A stretch of DNA of 53,106 nucleotides, from contig NZ_GG692710.1 in assembly GCF_000156175.1 (NCBI RefSeq), positions 994,417 to 1,047,522 on the forward strand. Direction: 5' to 3'. The DNA is from Collinsella intestinalis DSM 13280. GTDB lineage: Bacteria; Actinomycetota; Coriobacteriia; Coriobacteriales; Coriobacteriaceae. This document shows, one piece after another, positions 40,716 through 49,814 of the stretch. The number at the start of each line of letters is the position of its first letter. The stretch's first letter is position 1. The translations under genes and the position numbers were made by a program. The notes beneath the pieces are model-generated. The model ran no database searches and was not told where the DNA came from. It saw nothing but the letters and a program-made list of their open reading frames with translations.

Positions 40716-41855
40716 TTACGCGATCGACAGCTCATGAACCTCGTCGTACTTGCCACCCATGCAGATCTTCGCCGTGCCGCGATCGAGGTTGTACACCACA
40801 GACCACTGCGTCTGGAAGACCTCGCCGTTGTCCTTGATCTTCACCTCGCGGCTCACGCTCTGAAGCGTGTCCATGGCCTGCGATGCATCCATGACGCCAT
40901 CTGCCGCCTCGAGCGCGCCCATCACGGTGGCGTAACGGTCCTCGCCGCCTCCGAAGTCATATTCACCGGGCGTGAGCAGGAAGTTCGTTGCCGCCATGTA
41001 CGTCTTGCCCTCGGCGGGCACGCCGGCCGTCGTGGGGTCGCCGGGCTCCAGCACGTTCATCTCGTCGCCGATGTACTCGACCACAACGGTCTTGCCGCTC
41101 GCATCCGCGATCTGGAAATGATAGCTGCGCCCGCCGCTCGCGTGCATGTCGTACTTTCCCAACAGTGCAACCGCCTCGTCCACCGTGGCGCAGCGATCAA
41201 GCATCATGCGAATGGCCGTCGTGGTAGTAATGTCCACGCGGTCGGTCCGCTGGTCGGTCGCCTCGGTGTCGATGAGCAAAACGCCCACGGCCAGACCCTT
41301 CTCGTTCACACCGTCGAGCGGCGCGAAGGGCGCCGCCAACGACACGATGCTCGACGCGAGATCATCGGGCAACTTGTCCTCACCGTATCCGATGAACGCG
41401 AGATTCACCATTGACAGCGACGCATAACCATCCTCGGGATTCGTACGGACCATCATGCCGGGCGAGAACTCCAGGTCGAAATTGCGGCCGAAGATCGCAT
41501 CGCCCGAGGGTGTTTCAGCGTTGAACGTCGAACAGGCGAGATTGGGCAACTCGATCTCAATCGGCAGGCCCTTGAGCAGACGGTCTACCACAAAGTCGAT
41601 AAGCTCGGCGTCATTGGAGGCGCCCCCTTGCTCCAAAAACTCGTCGATGCCGTAATCGCCAGCGTAGTCCATGGTATACAGCGGGTACTCATCGATCTTC
41701 TTGATGCTGTCGAGCGTCTTGAGCTCGTTTCCGAACAGCGTGAAAACGACGACTCCACCCACCAGGCACGCAACGGCAATGAAGCCCGCCACACCAAGGG
41801 CGATGCGCTTCACAATATTCAGCGCGCGCCCCGTGCCATCGTTAGAATTGCTCAT
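40716..41855 (-). CDS. Membrane-anchored linear-amide C-N hydrolase (Ntn family)
   Basis: The 379-residue product has one membrane helix at about residues 16-41 and then a choloylglycine-hydrolase/acyl-transferase-type Ntn domain. The likely nucleophile is Cys108 in LPNLACSTFNAETPSGDAIF, followed by GRNFDLEFSPGMMV. In bile salt hydrolases the Cys is residue 2; here it lies behind an anchor, so autocleavage before Cys108 would be needed, as in acyl-CoA:6-APA acyltransferase relatives. It may hydrolyse amides such as bile conjugates, N-acyl amino acids or penicillin V outside the cell. The substrate is open. Confidence 0.8.
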   Translation of the reverse strand: MSNSNDGTGRALNIVKRIALGVAGFIAVACLVGGVVVFTLFGNELKTLDSIKKIDEYPLYTMDYAGDYGIDEFLEQGGASNDAELIDFVVDRLLKGLPIEIELPNLACSTFNAETPSGDAIFGRNFDLEFSPGMMVRTNPEDGYASLSMVNLAFIGYGEDKLPDDLASSIVSLAAPFAPLDGVNEKGLAVGVLLIDTEATDQRTDRVDITTTTAIRMMLDRCATVDEAVALLGKYDMHASGGRSYHFQIADASGKTVVVEYIGDEMNVLEPGDPTTAGVPAEGKTYMAATNFLLTPGEYDFGGGEDRYATVMGALEAADGVMDASQAMDTLQSVSREVKIKDNGEVFQTQWSVVYNLDRGTAKICMGGKYDEVHELSIA

Positions 41856-42125
41856 AGGTCCCCCTCAGACAGGTTGTTCTAACGAGCAAGGGATTCTAAC
41901 TCATATATCTTACATTGATTAAGTTTTTGTCTCTTATCTTGCTCACTTCATAATGCTGTACGTTTTGAGCTAATCGGCGAGGGGCGGCGCGTTTTGCGGC
42001 CGACAGTGCTACAGGCAATGGGGGCCAGGCCGTTTGCGCACCATTGACCGCCCGAGAACGTGTGCAATCGGGGACGGGTGGGTACACTCATGGGCAATGA
42101 CCGCGAAGCACGAAAAGGAGGCCTC
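41856..42125. other. Intergenic region, amidase versus M32 peptidase (divergent)
   Basis: The left 90 bp are A/T-rich and likely hold the amidase promoter. The right part is G/C-rich and contains copy 2 of the 20-bp repeat at 42061-42080, ending 45 bp before the M32 start. No RNA gene or small frame was found. Confidence 0.4.
42061..42080. repeat. 20-bp repeat, copy 2
   Basis: This sequence is identical to 40519-40538 (TGTGCAATCGGGGACGGGTG). It lies in the probable 5' region of the M32 peptidase gene. GTGT before and ACAC after form the ends of a loose inverted pair. Confidence 0.6.
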
Positions 42126-43649
42126 ATGCTCGAGACCAACTCCGCCGAACTCACCGCGCGCCTCGATGCGCTCGAGAACAAGCTCTGGACCCGCTCCTAC
42201 CTCATGAAGATCGCCGAGTTCGACGGCGCCACCATCGCCCCCGAGAACGGCGCAACCGCACGCGGCGAGGCCATGGCGGCCCTCGCCGGCGAGCATCACG
42301 AACTCCTCACCAGCGATGACGCCGTTGCCCTTGTGAGCGAGCTCGAGCAGGGCGTCGCCGCGGGCGAGATCAGCGACCCCAAGCTCGTCGCCCAGATCCG
42401 CACGCTCGCGCGCGATCAGCGCGAGGCCCTCGCCTTCCCCACCGAGGAAGTCGAAGCGTGGAGCCGCCTCACCTGCGAGGCCGACGCCGTGTGGCACAAA
42501 GCGAAGGTCGCCGACGACTGGGCGAGCTTCGAGCCCTATATCGACCGCATCGTCACCTCGCTCAAGCGCCAGGCCGCTTATCTCGACGACACGCGCGACC
42601 CTTATGACGTCTGGCTCGACCAATACGAGCGCGGCATGGACTCCGCCGCATTCGACCGCTTCTTCGGCCAGGTGCGCGAGACGGTCGTGCCGCTCGTCCA
42701 GGCAATCGGCGAGCGCGGCGAGCAGCCCGAGGCGCCCTTCCTCACCGCGCACGTGGACGAGGCCACCCAGCGCGCGCTGTCCTTCGACCTGATGCGCCTC
42801 GTCGGCCTGAACGACGCCGACACCTGCCTCGCCTTTACGGAGCATCCCTTCTCCGAGGGCTTCTCGGTGGGTGACGCCCGCGTGGCGACCCACATCTACG
42901 AGGACAACCTGATGTCCAACGTTTACTCGATCATCCACGAGGCGGGTCATGCTGCCTACGAGCTGGGTGTCGATCCGGCCTACGCGCGCACGTGCCTCGA
43001 GGGTGGCACCTCCATGGGCATCCACGAAAGCCAGAGCCGCTTCTTCGAGAACACCGTCGGCCGCAGCCGCGCGTTCATGACCCCGCTGCTCGGGCTGCTC
43101 CGCCGCCATGTCCCCGAGGTCTACAACGGCGTGACCGAAGATGAGCTGTACCGCGCGGTCAACATCGCGACCCCGTCCCTCATCCGCACCGAGGCCGACG
43201 AGCTCACCTACCCGCTGCACATCATGATCCGCTACGAGATCGAGCGCCTGCTGTTCTCCGGCGAGGCGACTGCCAAGGACGTGCCCGGCCTGTGGGCCGA
43301 CCTCACCCGCAAGTACCTCGGCCTCGAAGTTCCCAACAACGCCATGGGCGCACTGCAGGACACGCACTGGAGCGGCGGCAGCTTTGGTTACTTCCCCACA
43401 TACGCACTCGGCTCCGCCTACGATGCGCAGTACGTGCCGGCCATGGAACGCGACGGCATCGACCTCGAGGCGGCGTGCGCAAGCGGCGATCTCGCCCCGG
43501 TGCGCGCCTGGCTGGGCGACAAGGTCTGGCGCTGGGGCCGCGGCAAGGACGCCCCCGAGATCATCGAGGCCGCCTGCGGGGCACCCTTCGACGCCACGTT
43601 CTTCTGCGACTACCTCGCCAAGAAGTTCGGCGACCTGTACCAGCTGTAA
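42126..43649 (+). CDS. M32-family metallocarboxypeptidase
   Basis: The 507-residue product has the M32 zinc site HEAGH in YSIIHEAGHAAYELGVD and the third ligand in GIHESQSRFFEN. Other family blocks are LTYPLHIMIRYEIERLLFSG and HWSGGSFGYFPTYALGSAYD. It removes C-terminal residues from peptides in the cytoplasm. Length and domain content are normal for the family. AAAGGAGG fixes the ATG at 42126. Confidence 0.94.
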   Translation: MLETNSAELTARLDALENKLWTRSYLMKIAEFDGATIAPENGATARGEAMAALAGEHHELLTSDDAVALVSELEQGVAAGEISDPKLVAQIRTLARDQREALAFPTEEVEAWSRLTCEADAVWHKAKVADDWASFEPYIDRIVTSLKRQAAYLDDTRDPYDVWLDQYERGMDSAAFDRFFGQVRETVVPLVQAIGERGEQPEAPFLTAHVDEATQRALSFDLMRLVGLNDADTCLAFTEHPFSEGFSVGDARVATHIYEDNLMSNVYSIIHEAGHAAYELGVDPAYARTCLEGGTSMGIHESQSRFFENTVGRSRAFMTPLLGLLRRHVPEVYNGVTEDELYRAVNIATPSLIRTEADELTYPLHIMIRYEIERLLFSGEATAKDVPGLWADLTRKYLGLEVPNNAMGALQDTHWSGGSFGYFPTYALGSAYDAQYVPAMERDGIDLEAACASGDLAPVRAWLGDKVWRWGRGKDAPEIIEAACGAPFDATFFCDYLAKKFGDLYQL

Positions 43650-43712
43650 TCCGCATGTAAGCCGCGGGTAGGACATGCCGTCCCGCCCGCGGCGACAAGC
43701 CTGCCAAGGCAA

Positions 43713-43756
43713 AGGCGCCCGGCTCGATATCGATTCGAGCCGGGCGCCTCTTTTTC
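43713..43756 (+). terminator. Strong rho-independent terminator after the M32 peptidase
   Basis: AGGCGCCCGGCTCGA and TCGAGCCGGGCGCCT are perfect 15-bp arms around seven bases, followed by CTTTTT. It lies between convergent genes. Confidence 0.88.
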
Positions 43757-43785
43757 GATCAAGCGATATGCAGCGGTCGGTCAAC

Positions 43786-44802
43786 CTATACCGTGAGGAA
43801 CACCATGGCGATGATCAGCGCGAAGCCGATCAGGTCGGTCGGGGCGAACACGGTGCCCAGCACAAGCGCGCTCGTGACGGTGGCAGAAACGGGCTCGACC
43901 GTGCCGATGAGGCTCGCGCGCACGCTGCCGATGTCCTTGACGCCCTGCATGTACAGGTTGTACGCCAGGAAGGACCCGACCACGATGAGGATGGCGAGTG
44001 CGATCAAGCCGGACGCGTCGAACGCCGGGACGCTCTCCCACGGACGCACGAACACCGAGGTCACGACGCCGGATGCGAACATCGCGGATCCGGTCACGAT
44101 GGATGAGCCGTAAATCGGCAGAATCTTAGTGGGCACGATCGACATGCAGGCGGCGCCAACCGCGGAGATGAAGCCGACGGCGAGGCCCTCGGGAGGGATC
44201 ACGAGGGTGCTCGGATCACCGCCCGTGGCAATGAGGAACGCGCCAGCGAACGCCAGGATCACGCCGGCAAGTTCGCGACGACGCGGAAGCCGGTGCGTGA
44301 CGATACAGGTGTACACCATGATGATCACGAGTTGGAAGCACTGCATGACGGTCGCAGTGCCGGCGTTGGTCAGGCGGACCGCAAGTAGGTAGGAGAACGA
44401 GTTGCCAAACACGCCGAACGCCGTGAACACCGCCATGATCGCCAGGTGGCGAGGGTTCTTGAGCAGCTGTATGAAGCGGGCACGGTCGAACAGGACGATC
44501 ACCACCATGAACATCGCGCCGGCAAGCAGCTGGCGGACGCTCAGCAACCAGATGGTGTCGATTTGGTAATGGGCGAACAGGTAGCTCGCCGACGTTCCCG
44601 AGAAGCCCCAGAAAATACCGCCCAAAAGTGTGGCCACCACGCCGACGATCAGGCGACGCGCCTCGCGATCGTTCAAGCGTTCGCGAACCGTGCGGCGACG
44701 AGCGCGCGAAGCGGCGTCGGCATCGGCGCCAGGCCTGATGGACGAAGCGAGGCCCATGCGCTCACGCTCGTTCTCGCAAGATTCCAACTGCTCCTCTGTC
44801 AT
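43786..44802 (-). CDS. EamA/DMT-superfamily transporter
   Basis: The 338-residue product has a polar N-terminus of about 50 residues and ten hydrophobic helices in two EamA repeats. The first begins VGVVATLLGGIFWGFSGTSA, the second GLAVGFISAVGAACMSIVPT; EPVSATVTSALVLG is the conserved late helix. It probably exports a small metabolite. The ATG at 44802 is spaced six bases from GGGGG; the ATG at 44808 abuts it. The frame stays open far upstream, antisense to the next gene, but that part is a shadow. Confidence 0.88.
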   Translation of the reverse strand: MTEEQLESCENERERMGLASSIRPGADADAASRARRRTVRERLNDREARRLIVGVVATLLGGIFWGFSGTSASYLFAHYQIDTIWLLSVRQLLAGAMFMVVIVLFDRARFIQLLKNPRHLAIMAVFTAFGVFGNSFSYLLAVRLTNAGTATVMQCFQLVIIMVYTCIVTHRLPRRRELAGVILAFAGAFLIATGGDPSTLVIPPEGLAVGFISAVGAACMSIVPTKILPIYGSSIVTGSAMFASGVVTSVFVRPWESVPAFDASGLIALAILIVVGSFLAYNLYMQGVKDIGSVRASLIGTVEPVSATVTSALVLGTVFAPTDLIGFALIIAMVFLTV

Positions 44803-44919
44803 GCACATCCCCCATCGAATCTGATTCCCTGACAACGATACCGTAAGCGACCGGAAAACGTGAGCGTGCGCCGAGTGGGTATACTGGGCGCAGCAATCAA
44901 CCTCCATAAAGGAGCCCCC

Positions 44920-47900
44920 ATGAACCAACCCACTCCCGCGCGCGAGCGCGCCGCGACCACCCTGCCGCTCGGATCGACTGTCTCCGGCTTCACCGTCACC
45001 AGCAAAAAGACTCTGGCCGAGCTCGATGCCGACGCCTACGTGCTGCATCACCGCGCCTCCGGCGCCCGACTGCTCTATCTCGCATGCGAGGACGAGAACA
45101 AGGCGTTCTCCATCGCATTCAAAACGCCGCCCACCGACGACACGGGCGTCTTTCACATCCTCGAGCACTCGGTGCTGTGCGGCTCTGCGAAATTCCCGGT
45201 GAAGGAGCCGTTCGTGGACCTCATCAAGAGCTCCATGCAAACGTTCCTGAACGCCATGACCTATCCCGACAAAACCGTCTATCCCGTCGCGTCCACCAAC
45301 GAGCAAGACCTGCTCAACCTCATGGACGTCTACATGGACGCGGTGCTCAACCCCGCCATCTACACCAAGCGGGCGATTTTCGAGCAGGAGGGCTGGCACT
45401 ACGAGCTCGACGTCCCCGAGGGCGCGCCTCTCGCGGCGGGCACCCTGCGCTACAACGGCGTGGTTTTCAACGAGATGAAAGGCGCGCTCTCCGATCCGAT
45501 GAGCGTCCTCGACGATGCAGTCAACCGCGCGCTGTTCCCCGACACGGCCTACGCCTGCGAATCGGGCGGCGACCCGCGCGCCATCCCGCAGCTCACCTAC
45601 GAGCAGTTCCTCGACACGCATGCACGCCACTACAACCTCGCGAACAGCTATATCGTGCTCTACGGTGACATGGAGGTCGAACGCGAACTCGCATTCCTGG
45701 ATGAGCGCTATCTGGGTGACGGGCCCCGTCTGCGCGACGAGGCCGAGCGTGCCCGTGCGCTGCAGGCCGCCCGCGATAACGAGGCCGATGCGATGACCGA
45801 CTCCCATTCGACCGATGGTGCCGCAACGACGGGCGAGCCCAACCCGCTCGTGCGCCAAAACCCCCTCGTCTGCGATTACGAACGCGTCGAGATGGCCACC
45901 ACGCCGGACAACGCGCTGGTGGGCATGGCCTACGTGATCGGCGATGCGGCCGACCGCAAGCGCCTTGTGGCAGCCGACGTTCTCATCGACGCGCTCATGG
46001 GCACCAACGAGGCCCCCATGAAGAAGGCCATCCTCGCAGCCGGCCTGGGCGGCAACGTGGTGAGCTACACCTCCGGCGATCTTTTGCAGCCGCACACGCT
46101 CATCATCCTGCAGAATGCTAAACCCAAAGTCGCGCGCGAGTTCCGCCGCGTCATCGAGGACGAATGCCTCCGCCTGGTGAAGGAGGGCATCCCGCGCGAG
46201 CGCCTCGCGGCCATCCTCGCCAACGAGGAGTTCGACCTGCGCCAGCGCGACTACGGCTACGCCGATGGCGTCGCGCTCGCCTGCGACGCGCTCGGCACCT
46301 GGCTCTACGACGACGCCGACGAGGCCGCCACGCGTGGCATCGAGTACGGCCCCATCTACGAGGAGCTCAATCGCGAGCTCGACGGGACCTACTTCGAGGA
46401 CCTGCTGCGTGAGCTCGTCCTCGAGAGCAAGCATCGCGCGCTCGTCGAGCTCGTCCCCGTGGCCGACGACGCCGCGGCCTCGCGCGAGGAGGAGGCCGAG
46501 CTCGCCGCGGCCAAGGCGGCCATGGACGATGCCGACCTCCAGCGCATCGTCGAAGACGTCGCCGCCCTGCGCGAGCGCCAGGAGGCCGAGGACGCACCCG
46601 AGGCCCGCGCCACCTTGCCGCGCCTGCACGTGAGCGACATCGGCCCCGCCCGTCCGGAGCCGCAGCTCGCCATCGACAAGCAGACGCCCATCCCCTGCCT
46701 GCGCCACGACTTGCCCACCCACCAGCTCGCCTACGCGCTCACTTACTTCGACCTCTCCCACCTCTCCTTTGCCGAGCTGCCGTATGTGACCGTACTCACG
46801 CGCCTCATGAACCAACTCGCCACCGAGCGCATGACCGCCGGCGAACTCGACAGCTACGTGTGCGCCAACCTCGGCTTCCTCTCCTTCACAACCGAAGTCG
46901 CCACGCAGCCCAACTGGAAGCTCGCGAATCCACGCCTGCTCGTGTCGGCCGGCGCGCTATCCGAGAAGATGGACGCGCTCGCGCGCATCCCGCGCGAGGT
47001 CTGGTCCGAAACAGTCTTTGAGGACACCGAGCGGATGCGCGATGTCCTCACGCAGACGCGCATCGGCATGGAGCAGAGCTTCCTCATGAACGGCCACAGC
47101 GCCGCACTCGCCCGCGCCATGTCTTACGGTTCGCCGGCCGCCGTGCTCACCCAGCAGCTCTCCGGCGTCGACTTCTACCTGTTCCTGCGCGATTTGCTCG
47201 ACAACTTCGACGATCGCAAGGAGGGTCTGTGCGAGACCCTGCGCGAGCTGCAGGCCCGCATCTTCACCTCGACCGGTACCGTTGCGAGCTTTACCGGTAG
47301 CGACGAGGATTATCGACGTTACTGGAACGCCGCCGGCGATCTGGGCCTCAGCCCCCGCACCGCGGCCACCAAAGAGCTCTATGTACCCTGGCCCGAGGAC
47401 AAGCGCGAGGCCTTCATCATCCCGAGCGACGTCACCTACCTCGCACGCGCCTGCGACCCGCGCACGCTCGAAATCGAAACCGACGGCACCTGGAGCGTCG
47501 CATCAAACGCGCTTTCGTACGACTACCTGTGGAATGAGATCCGCGTGAAGGGCGGGGCCTACGGCTGCGGTTTCCGCTCCCCCAGCCCGCGCCATGCGAG
47601 TTTCTACACCTATCGCGACCCCGCCATCGACCCATCCCTCGCCCGCATCGAGGCCGCGGGCGATTGGCTCGCCTCGTTCGACCCGGACGCCGACACCTTC
47701 GAGGGCTCCATCGTGAGCTGCGTCTCGGGGATGGACGCCCCACTCAAGCCGTACACGCTCACCAAGCGCCGCAACGCCGAATACTTCTGCAAGACGCCGA
47801 GCGGCAAGCGCGCCGAGCGCCGCCAGCAGATGCTCGAATCCACACCCGACGCCCTGCGCGCGCTGGCGGCGAACATCTCGCGCATCGCACGCGAAGCGCC

Positions 47901-47994
47901 CGCTTGCGTGTTTGCCGGACGCGAGGCGATTGAGGCGAGCGAGGTGGACTGGAACGTCGTCGAGCTCATGGGGGCTGACGAAGCCGATGAGTGA
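44920..47994 (+). CDS. M16C-family zinc metallopeptidase (PreP-like)
   Basis: The 1024-residue product has the inverted zinc motif H79-x-x-E-H83 in GVFHILEHSVLCGSAKFPVK and the downstream Glu ligand region near QEGWHYELD. The tandem-domain layout follows, with a second active-like half around RTAATKELYVPWPEDKREAF. PreP-type peptidases degrade short peptides inside a closed chamber; no signal peptide is present, so it is cytoplasmic. AAAGGAG sets the ATG. Its stop overlaps the next gene by 8 bp. Confidence 0.92.
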   Translation: MNQPTPARERAATTLPLGSTVSGFTVTSKKTLAELDADAYVLHHRASGARLLYLACEDENKAFSIAFKTPPTDDTGVFHILEHSVLCGSAKFPVKEPFVDLIKSSMQTFLNAMTYPDKTVYPVASTNEQDLLNLMDVYMDAVLNPAIYTKRAIFEQEGWHYELDVPEGAPLAAGTLRYNGVVFNEMKGALSDPMSVLDDAVNRALFPDTAYACESGGDPRAIPQLTYEQFLDTHARHYNLANSYIVLYGDMEVERELAFLDERYLGDGPRLRDEAERARALQAARDNEADAMTDSHSTDGAATTGEPNPLVRQNPLVCDYERVEMATTPDNALVGMAYVIGDAADRKRLVAADVLIDALMGTNEAPMKKAILAAGLGGNVVSYTSGDLLQPHTLIILQNAKPKVAREFRRVIEDECLRLVKEGIPRERLAAILANEEFDLRQRDYGYADGVALACDALGTWLYDDADEAATRGIEYGPIYEELNRELDGTYFEDLLRELVLESKHRALVELVPVADDAAASREEEAELAAAKAAMDDADLQRIVEDVAALRERQEAEDAPEARATLPRLHVSDIGPARPEPQLAIDKQTPIPCLRHDLPTHQLAYALTYFDLSHLSFAELPYVTVLTRLMNQLATERMTAGELDSYVCANLGFLSFTTEVATQPNWKLANPRLLVSAGALSEKMDALARIPREVWSETVFEDTERMRDVLTQTRIGMEQSFLMNGHSAALARAMSYGSPAAVLTQQLSGVDFYLFLRDLLDNFDDRKEGLCETLRELQARIFTSTGTVASFTGSDEDYRRYWNAAGDLGLSPRTAATKELYVPWPEDKREAFIIPSDVTYLARACDPRTLEIETDGTWSVASNALSYDYLWNEIRVKGGAYGCGFRSPSPRHASFYTYRDPAIDPSLARIEAAGDWLASFDPDADTFEGSIVSCVSGMDAPLKPYTLTKRRNAEYFCKTPSGKRAERRQQMLESTPDALRALAANISRIAREAPACVFAGREAIEASEVDWNVVELMGADEADE

Positions 47995-48544
47995 GGCCGC
48001 AAAAGAGGGGGGCCTCCAGGACGGGGCGGCGGCCGCGCGCGTCGCCCATACGCTCGGCCCGATATTCGATGAGCGGTCGCGCGTGCTCGTGCTCGGGACC
48101 ATGCCCTCGCCCCGCTCGCGCGAGGTCGGTTTCTACTACGGCCACCCTCAAAACCGCTTCTGGCGCGTGATGGAGCGCCTACACGGCCTTCGCGATCACG
48201 AGCTCATCGATAACGACGCGCGGCGCGCGTTCCTGTTGGCGCACCGCATCGCGCTGTGGGACGTCTTGGCGGCATGCAACATCGCTGGGGCGAGCGACGC
48301 AAGCATCGCCAACCCAGAACCCAACGACCTCGCGCGAATCCTCGATGCCGCCCCCATCGAGACGGTTTGCACCACCGGCGGCAAAGCCGCCCAACTCTGC
48401 CGCCGATTTGACGGACCTGTGCTCACCCAACGCGGGATCGAACTTGTCGAGCTCCCCTCCACCAGCCCCGCCAACGCCCGCATGCGCCTGGACGACCTCG
48501 TCGCCGCGTATCGCGCGAGCGGGGCTTTCGGCGAGACGGCGTGA
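47987..48544 (+). CDS. DNA-deoxyinosine glycosylase (uracil-DNA glycosylase superfamily)
   Basis: The 185-residue product has the superfamily motif A as VLVLGTMPSPRSREVGFYYG and continues HPQNRFWRVMERLHGL. Motif B is represented by ELPSTSPANA. This pattern fits family 6 (hypoxanthine-DNA glycosylase), which removes deaminated adenine. It starts at an ATG overlapping the M16C stop, so translation is coupled. Confidence 0.88.
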   Translation: MSEAAKEGGLQDGAAAARVAHTLGPIFDERSRVLVLGTMPSPRSREVGFYYGHPQNRFWRVMERLHGLRDHELIDNDARRAFLLAHRIALWDVLAACNIAGASDASIANPEPNDLARILDAAPIETVCTTGGKAAQLCRRFDGPVLTQRGIELVELPSTSPANARMRLDDLVAAYRASGAFGETA

Positions 48545-48637
48545 TTCCGTCCACCTGAATCGCATGACGCGGCGGCACCCAACGTCGGCCGCCCACGCGG
48601 TAGAATGAAGCAATGAGACGTTGAGAGGAATCGCGCC

Positions 48638-49411
48638 ATGGCAACTGCAAAACAAACGAACAAGACCGATGCTGCATCCACTGCCGCGGGCACGCGAGGT
48701 GAAGCCGCGCAGGCCATCCTCGATCACAAGGGCGACGTTAGGCGCGCCGCGATCCAAACGCGCCAGGAGCTGCGCCCCGCCGCCCGCTCCAACAAATCGC
48801 GCGAGATCTGCAACCGGCTCATCGAAGAGCTTCGTTCCAGCGGCATCAAGGGAAAGAACGGGCAGCCGCCAACCCTGGCCGTCTACGCCGCCTTGCGTTA
48901 CGAGGTCGACCTCGACCGCTTCATCCGCGGCGCCTATGCCTACGGATACCGCATTGTATTTCCGTGCATGATCCCCAATGCAGCGTCCGGCGCCATGTGC
49001 ATGCGCTCCGTCTCCTGCAATAACTACCTTGGCGGCAACGTGCCGTTCATCGTCGACCCGCGCAAGCCCTGGGGTCCGGCCGTCACCGAGGAGCACCAGG
49101 CCCTCACCAGCACACGCGCCGGCGCCACGCGACGCTTCATTCCCTCACGCGTAAAGGGCAGCGTTCCGCCCAAAGACGACACGCGCTTCCCCGTCGTGCC
49201 GCCGTCGGAGATCGACTTCGCGATCGTCCCCGCCGTCGCCTTCGACGCGCAGGGCAATCGCCTGGGCTACGGCCGTGGCACCTATGACCGCTACCTGCCT
49301 CAGCTGCGCGAGGACTGCCGGGTACTCGGCGTCGCGTTTGCCGAGCAGGAAGTCGAGCAGGTCCCCCGCGACGAACACGATTGCTCAATCGCGCGGTTTA
49401 TCACCGCATAG
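48638..49411 (+). CDS. 5-formyltetrahydrofolate cyclo-ligase
   Basis: The 257-residue product has the expected C-terminal signature GNRLGYGRGTYDRYLPQL and an N-terminal DVRRAAIQTRQELRPAARSN. Middle segments AVYAALRYEVDLDRFI and VPAVAFDAQGN also fit. It uses ATP to turn 5-formyl-THF into 5,10-methenyl-THF. About 30 extra N-terminal residues and an insertion around 125-165 (SVSCNNYLGGNVPFIVDPRK) make it longer than the usual 180-200. GAGAGGAA precedes the ATG. Confidence 0.9.
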   Translation: MATAKQTNKTDAASTAAGTRGEAAQAILDHKGDVRRAAIQTRQELRPAARSNKSREICNRLIEELRSSGIKGKNGQPPTLAVYAALRYEVDLDRFIRGAYAYGYRIVFPCMIPNAASGAMCMRSVSCNNYLGGNVPFIVDPRKPWGPAVTEEHQALTSTRAGATRRFIPSRVKGSVPPKDDTRFPVVPPSEIDFAIVPAVAFDAQGNRLGYGRGTYDRYLPQLREDCRVLGVAFAEQEVEQVPRDEHDCSIARFITA

Positions 49412-49513
49412 ACGCTTGCATGTGGCGTGCCCGCTCGCGCCCGCCCATGCAAGCGCGCGGGCACATCACACGGGCGCATGGGTGAGCATGGGCGCGTAAC
49501 ATGGGCGCGCACA
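49412..49513. other. Short G/C-rich region with hairpin after the cyclo-ligase gene
   Basis: GTGCCCGC near 49427 pairs with GCGGGCAC ending near 49464, a possible terminator stem. After it, CATGGGCGCG-like units repeat three times up to about 49511. No coding potential is evident. Confidence 0.4.
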
Positions 49514-49708
49514 TTATTTTCGTTTCCATTTTTCCGGCAGGCGGATATCCACATGTCCACCTTGCGCAAAGAAAATGATCGTCAAAACTAAGAGCACACC
49601 GGGCAGCAACTTAAAGGCACCCGCGAGGACAAAGCCCAGCGCTGACAACACAAATGAGATGATAGCCACCGCCACAAGCAAAGCGGCGATGAGATGTAAA
49701 AGGCGCAC
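49514..49708 (-). CDS. Small two-helix membrane protein
   Basis: This 64-residue product is nearly all hydrophobic: helix 1 is LIAALLVAVAIISFVLSALG, helix 2 is LLPGVLLVLTIIFFAQGG, and it ends in a basic tail (EKWKRK). I chose the GTG at 49708 because GGGGAAG lies five bases before it. The frame is open to 49777, but that start lacks a ribosome site. It resembles small membrane proteins of unknown function in Collinsella-type genomes. No partner is evident. Confidence 0.6.
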   Translation of the reverse strand: MRLLHLIAALLVAVAIISFVLSALGFVLAGAFKLLPGVLLVLTIIFFAQGGHVDIRLPEKWKRK

Positions 49709-49814
49709 GGTGCTTCCCCATCCGGGTTTTCCTGACCCATATCTGACCATATAACTGCAGGTAGAGTACCATATCACGAGTTGATTATTATCTCAGCCCT
49801 GCTATCGTTGATCC

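Noticed and set aside
43786-46815. 1009-codon open frame on the minus strand
   Set aside because: Only the part to 44802 has DMT-transporter membrane helices and a ribosome site. The rest is antisense to the clear M16C peptidase and has low-complexity, shadow-like composition.
49441-49511. CATGGGCGCG-like tandem units as a mini-satellite
   Set aside because: Only three loose copies are present, with irregular spacing. It is noted in the intergenic entry but is not a convincing repeat array.
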